DNA from: JBGQOJ01 sp052119585 | GTDB taxonomy: Bacteria; Pseudomonadota; Alphaproteobacteria; Rhodobacterales; Rhodobacteraceae | DNA: 64,000 bases | Assembly: GCF_052119585.1 (NCBI RefSeq) | Contig: NZ_JBGQOJ010000017.1 | Span: 5,508-69,507, forward strand | Direction of reading: 5' to 3' | In this document: piece by piece, positions 60,998-64,000 of the stretch | How positions within the stretch are numbered: position 1 is the stretch's first letter | Layout: each line of letters starts with the position of its first letter | Notes under the pieces: generated by a model | What the model was told of the DNA's origin: nothing | Database searches by the model: none | The model's input: only the letters and a program-made list of their open reading frames with translations | Made by a program: the position numbers and the translations under genes

Positions 60998-62041
60998 ATG
61001 TCAAACCCGATTCCTCATCAAGCTTTGCGAAGCTTCGCCTCAAACTGCTATCAGGCAATGGGAGTGAATGCCCTGGCCGCAGATCTGCTGGCCGATACGC
61101 TTGTGCAGGCCGATCTCTGGGGGCATCAGTCTCACGGTGTAATGCGGCTTTTCTGGTATGCCGCGCGGCTGCAAAGTGGCGCGATGAATGGCAATGCTGT
61201 TCCCGTGGAAGACGGGGGGTTTGGGGCCATCGCGACTATGGATGGTCAGGGCGGTTTGGGGCAGGTGGTGGCGAAAGCTGCCATGACAAAAGCCATCGCT
61301 TTGTCGAAGACTCATGGGCTAGGTGCTGTGGCTGTCCGCAATTCCGGGCATTTCGGCACCGTCATGTATTTCACCAGGATGGCCGCGCAAGCGGGATGCG
61401 TCGGGTTCGTTTCGACGAATGCCAGCCCGGCCATGGCGCCATGGGGCGGGATGGAGAAACGAGTCGGCAACAATCCCTGGTCTTGGGCAGCACCTGCTGG
61501 TCGCTATCCGCCAATGGTTTTGGACATCGCAAATACGGCTGTGGCGCGTGGAAAACTCTATCTGGCAAAGCAGCGCAACGAGACAATCCCGGATAGCTGG
61601 GCCATCGATGCCGAAGGCAATGCGACCATTGATCCGGCAGCGGGCATTGCGGGCACGATCCTACCCATGGCCGGTCACAAAGGCTACGGGATTTCAACAA
61701 TTATGGACATGTTGTCAGGTGTCCTGACGGGAAGCCACTTTGGCAACTCGGTCGTCGGTCCCTATGTGCCAAATGGGGTCAGCGGAGTTGGTCATTTTGT
61801 TCTGGCGATCAATATCAACGCCTGCCGTCCGCAGTCCGAATTTGAATTGGATATGGAGAGATTGATTGACCAACTCAAGGCGACCAAACGGCAGCCTAAT
61901 GTTGCTCAGATTTATTACCCGGGAGAGTTGGAGGCCTTATCGGATCTCAAACTGCGTCGGGACGGTATCGACCTGCCAAGGGACACCGCTGATGAATTAC
62001 GTAGCAAAGCAAAAGAGCTGGGCATTTTCGCCCCTTTCTGA
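60998..62041 (+). CDS. Ldh_2 family NAD(P)H oxidoreductase
   Basis: A 347-residue member of the malate/L-lactate/ureidoglycolate dehydrogenase family (not the classical LDH fold). Motifs are DLWGHQSHGVMRL, VRNSGHFGTVMYF, APWGGMEKRVGNNPWSWA and MAGHKGYGISTIMD. Members reduce 2-keto acids such as pyruvate, sulfopyruvate or delta-pyrroline-2-carboxylate; the substrate here is unknown. No operon partners flank it. It is the only clear metabolic gene of the island visible here. Confidence 0.87.
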   Translation: MSNPIPHQALRSFASNCYQAMGVNALAADLLADTLVQADLWGHQSHGVMRLFWYAARLQSGAMNGNAVPVEDGGFGAIATMDGQGGLGQVVAKAAMTKAIALSKTHGLGAVAVRNSGHFGTVMYFTRMAAQAGCVGFVSTNASPAMAPWGGMEKRVGNNPWSWAAPAGRYPPMVLDIANTAVARGKLYLAKQRNETIPDSWAIDAEGNATIDPAAGIAGTILPMAGHKGYGISTIMDMLSGVLTGSHFGNSVVGPYVPNGVSGVGHFVLAININACRPQSEFELDMERLIDQLKATKRQPNVAQIYYPGELEALSDLKLRRDGIDLPRDTADELRSKAKELGIFAPF

Positions 62042-62282
62042 AGCCACATAATCCTCGATGAACGCAGCCGCCCGCTCATGGACAGGTCCGCCGAGCAGTG
62101 CTGCTTTTTGCCGGTGATCGGCAGCGGTCCGAACAGTGCATTACCTTCTGCTCATCCCACCCGTTAAGATTTCCGGAGCGGCACCGAAATGGCCGTCGCT
62201 ATTCGATCCCGGAGGTCCGCTAGGCAGTCAGTGCAATATTTAGGCGCTCGACTTAAGTTTCAGAGGAGTTATCGCCGCAACT

Positions 62283-63191
62283 CTAACTCTCGATTAGCTT
62301 ACGTATCATTCCGAAGAATTTGACGAGCTGCTTCTCCGTCTGTTTCTGGTCCATCCACCATCTGTTCTGTAAGGTGGATTGCTCATCTTTTGCTGTGTTA
62401 GAATGCAGAATATTGTTGGCGGTTATTCGAAAATAATGCAATTCATTTGGGTTAACAACTTTTGGCAAAGGCCTTTTTCTAAGCATGTGGTTATTGGGTG
62501 TGTTTTCCTGTTTTCTCGCACTTTCAATCATGACATCTAGAGTTTCCCCCTTCGCCACATAATGGTCTCGCAGTGTGGCCTCCACCACTGCTCGCATCAG
62601 TGCGATCGCCGCATAGGGAGCGCCGTGGATAAACGCTGTCTGGGCTTGCTCCAAAAGGTTAAGCATGGATGGCTCGCTCGAGTTTCCATTATTATAATGG
62701 TTGGAAATCTTTCGCGGTATGAGAAAAGTGTCGAACATTGCAGTTCGCCTTGCAACTCCACGGACATCCAGCTTTAGAGCCTCTTGCAGCTCGTCCAAGT
62801 TTGTGTCGCTTCCGCGCAGATTGGTTTCAATCCAGGTGACAACATCGCTCGCCTCCTGGTCGGAACTATTCCAAAGCTGGCCATAGGGATCCGTCGGCGG
62901 TGACGTTTCAAACAGTTTCGGAAGAAATTTAGTATACCTTAGTCTAAAATCATTCCAATTCCTAATGTGATTAGGATCTACAGGTGCGACATACGCCAAC
63001 CCTTTTGATTTTGATTCCAAATCTAAGAACTCGGCTGAATCGCTTAGCTTTCTGCATAGCTCATCAATTTCATGATCTCTTTCGCAAAGCTGCTTCAAGT
63101 CTTCCGGCTTGTCCTTGCATTCCTTTCTAACCATCTGAAATAAAATATTGAATTCAATGACATATTCAGAATCTTTAGTTTCCGACGTCAA
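62283..63191 (-). CDS. Hypothetical protein with DUF4145-like C-terminal region
   Basis: A 302-residue soluble, charged protein. The N-terminal half is unassigned. Around residues 190-245 the sequence AQTAFIHGAPYAAIALMRAVVEATLRDHYVA followed by ETLDVMIESARK resembles the DUF4145/HEPN-like helical region found in defence and restriction-linked proteins. The base composition is lower in GC than the core. The start at 63191 lies after AGGATC-rich sequence (GGGAGG on the coding strand). Function unknown. Confidence 0.6.
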   Translation of the reverse strand: MTSETKDSEYVIEFNILFQMVRKECKDKPEDLKQLCERDHEIDELCRKLSDSAEFLDLESKSKGLAYVAPVDPNHIRNWNDFRLRYTKFLPKLFETSPPTDPYGQLWNSSDQEASDVVTWIETNLRGSDTNLDELQEALKLDVRGVARRTAMFDTFLIPRKISNHYNNGNSSEPSMLNLLEQAQTAFIHGAPYAAIALMRAVVEATLRDHYVAKGETLDVMIESARKQENTPNNHMLRKRPLPKVVNPNELHYFRITANNILHSNTAKDEQSTLQNRWWMDQKQTEKQLVKFFGMIRKLIES

Positions 63192-63258
63192 TTTAGATCC
63201 TCCCTTAAAGTTAAGATTCGCAATTATTAGAGATAACGGTGTCCCATATCACCCATAA

Positions 63259-63432
63259 TCAAAACGAAATGGCCATGTTTTTGACGGCAAGGTCGCCGAT
63301 TCTAGCGCGGAGGTCTTTAGCCTGCTCTTCGTCCACTTCCGGCGTTCCACGGCTATCACGCTCGAACACGCCGGACGCCCCCTCAAGCAAAACTGGTTTC
63401 CATTTATGGATCATCATCGGATGACGCTGCAT
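63259..63432 (-). pseudogene. IS3-family transposase OrfA remnant
   Basis: A 57-residue frame: MQRHPMMIHKWKPVLLEGAS, then GVFERDSRGTPEVDEEQAKD and LRARIGDLAVKNM. It matches the central-to-C-terminal part of IS3-family OrfA (HPMMIHKWK, LLEGAS-VFER, IG-LAV). The N-terminal helix-turn-helix is missing, the usual DFL continuation is broken, and no OrfB or terminal inverted repeats are visible. It is a decayed fragment. Confidence 0.78.
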
Positions 63433-63769
63433 ACTTTGTTCTTTTCCAGATGTCTCGGAACATTCTTTTTCCTATCTGGTCGGCTTGAGCATTGCGTAGC
63501 CCCAAATCAAATTTTCAAGGAACTGTTGTATGCAGCGGTGTCATTAGTCAACAAAGTTATAGGAATTCAAATGATTAGCTGTCCTTGGCGAAAGGCGCCG
63601 CGAATGTCTGCTTCCCGGCTAGACCGTCAAGCTCAACTACACGGCGCCAAGGCGCTGTTCGCTCTTCTCTGTGTGAAATCAACCGCAGCGCAGGCCTGAC
63701 AATTCTTCCCATGCTGCTCCCTCAGGCCCCCAACAGCGCAGCGCTATAATTGAAGTAAGCAGCAACGAC
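63433..63769. other. Intergenic stretch near window end
   Basis: No supportable gene. It may hold decayed insertion-sequence DNA. A perfect TATAAT occurs at 63745-63750, twenty bases before an ATG at 63770. Confidence 0.35.
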
Positions 63770-63802
63770 ATGCTGTGTCCTCAATTGAAAGCGAACGAAC
63801 CG

Positions 63803-64000
63803 ATGTCAAAAAGCCGCCCACATGCCGATACGCGTCTGGCAAAATTCCTTGAAAAGCGTATTCTCGAACTTCGCCCTCGAAAATCCCAGATCGAAATTGC
63901 GACGGATGCAGGGTTCATCAATCGGGCACCTCGATTTTTACGAGTTTTCAGCTCCACACCTCGGCGCTACCGGTTTGAAGGTGGCCGGAGACCACTGACT
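63803..64000 (+). CDS. Possible XRE-like regulator, cut by window end
   Basis: An open frame from ATG 63803 (or 63770) to the window end begins MSKSRPHADTRLAKFLEKR, then ILELRPRKSQIEIATDAGFIN. The KSQ-IA--AGF-N pattern resembles helix-turn-helix proteins of Rhodobacterales plasmids and islands. After GFIN the frame turns to PRFLRVFSSTPRRYRFEGGRR, which does not continue the family; other frames give weakly family-like pieces (GATGLKV). A frameshift or decay is possible. The 3' end is not seen. Confidence 0.45.
   Translation, partial: MSKSRPHADTRLAKFLEKRILELRPRKSQIEIATDAGFINRAPRFLRVFSSTPRRYRFEGGRRPLT

Noticed and set aside
62085..62100. GGACAGGTCCGCC as right attachment site
   Set aside because: Matches only part of the tRNA 5' end, not the 3' T-arm/acceptor sequence that would be duplicated.
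63406..63699. 97-residue plus-strand frame
   Set aside because: Partly antisense to the IS3 remnant, no family resemblance.
1..64000. CRISPR array
   Set aside because: No regularly spaced direct repeats with variable spacers were seen.

Overview
The window is alphaproteobacterial and almost certainly from the Roseobacter group of Rhodobacterales. The sequence-based reasons are: dmdA-acuI (DMSP demethylation), a trgA-trgB-cysK block as in Rhodobacter, olsBA, a ChpT-like phosphotransferase, a two-piece (permuted) tmRNA, F1-ATPase zeta inhibitor, SspB, dctBD, high GC and many 1-4 base start/stop overlaps. The genome species cannot be named from the sequence alone. About 58.6 kb looks like chromosomal core and the last 5.4 kb is a mobile island.

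Layout. 1-13 kb: proB (cut by the window edge) and proA; ChpT; DUF3553; the ornithine-lipid acyltransferases olsB-olsA; a ThiE-like protein divergent from trmJ; ctaA with an M32 carboxypeptidase; a CNNM/CBS membrane protein; and a minus-strand run of an unlisted 44-aa membrane peptide, an exported protein and xerD. 13-26 kb: aroK-aroB, purM-purN, rnd, a lipoprotein, sufE, a DUF1638 protein with a tiny membrane protein, a corrinoid protein plus homocysteine methyltransferase (two pieces of a split methionine synthase), an MprF-like protein, the ATPase zeta subunit and purC-purS-purQ. 26-33 kb: dctB-dctD (DctD lacks the sigma-54 contact loop), a long leader and rne, then a TusA-like protein. 33-41 kb: ccdA, an alpha/beta hydrolase overlapping a cytochrome P450, fumC-DUF4169-RHH, sspB and a rhodanese/ChrB-chrA pair.

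41-58.6 kb: two-piece ssrA on the minus strand (tag ANDNKAPMALAA), DUF4345, an acyl-CoA ligase, a polyamine-type binding protein with a GntR regulator and candidate operators, DUF2182-DUF1326-DinB running without a gap into dmdA-acuI, photolyase, cfa-trgA-trgB-cysK-mscS-alaX in overlapping order, and tRNA-Ser(GGA).

58.6-64 kb: a tyrosine integrase directly downstream of the tRNA, AT-richer DNA, an SH3-domain protein, an Ldh_2-type dehydrogenase, a DUF4145-like protein, an IS3 OrfA remnant and the start of a possible XRE-like regulator. The right end of the island lies outside the window.

A short dispersed motif (core GATATTTTT/GAGTATTTTT followed by GAACAAAG) occurs eight times, all between genes and mostly just after stop codons. 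It is the clearest structure not explained by known feature classes.
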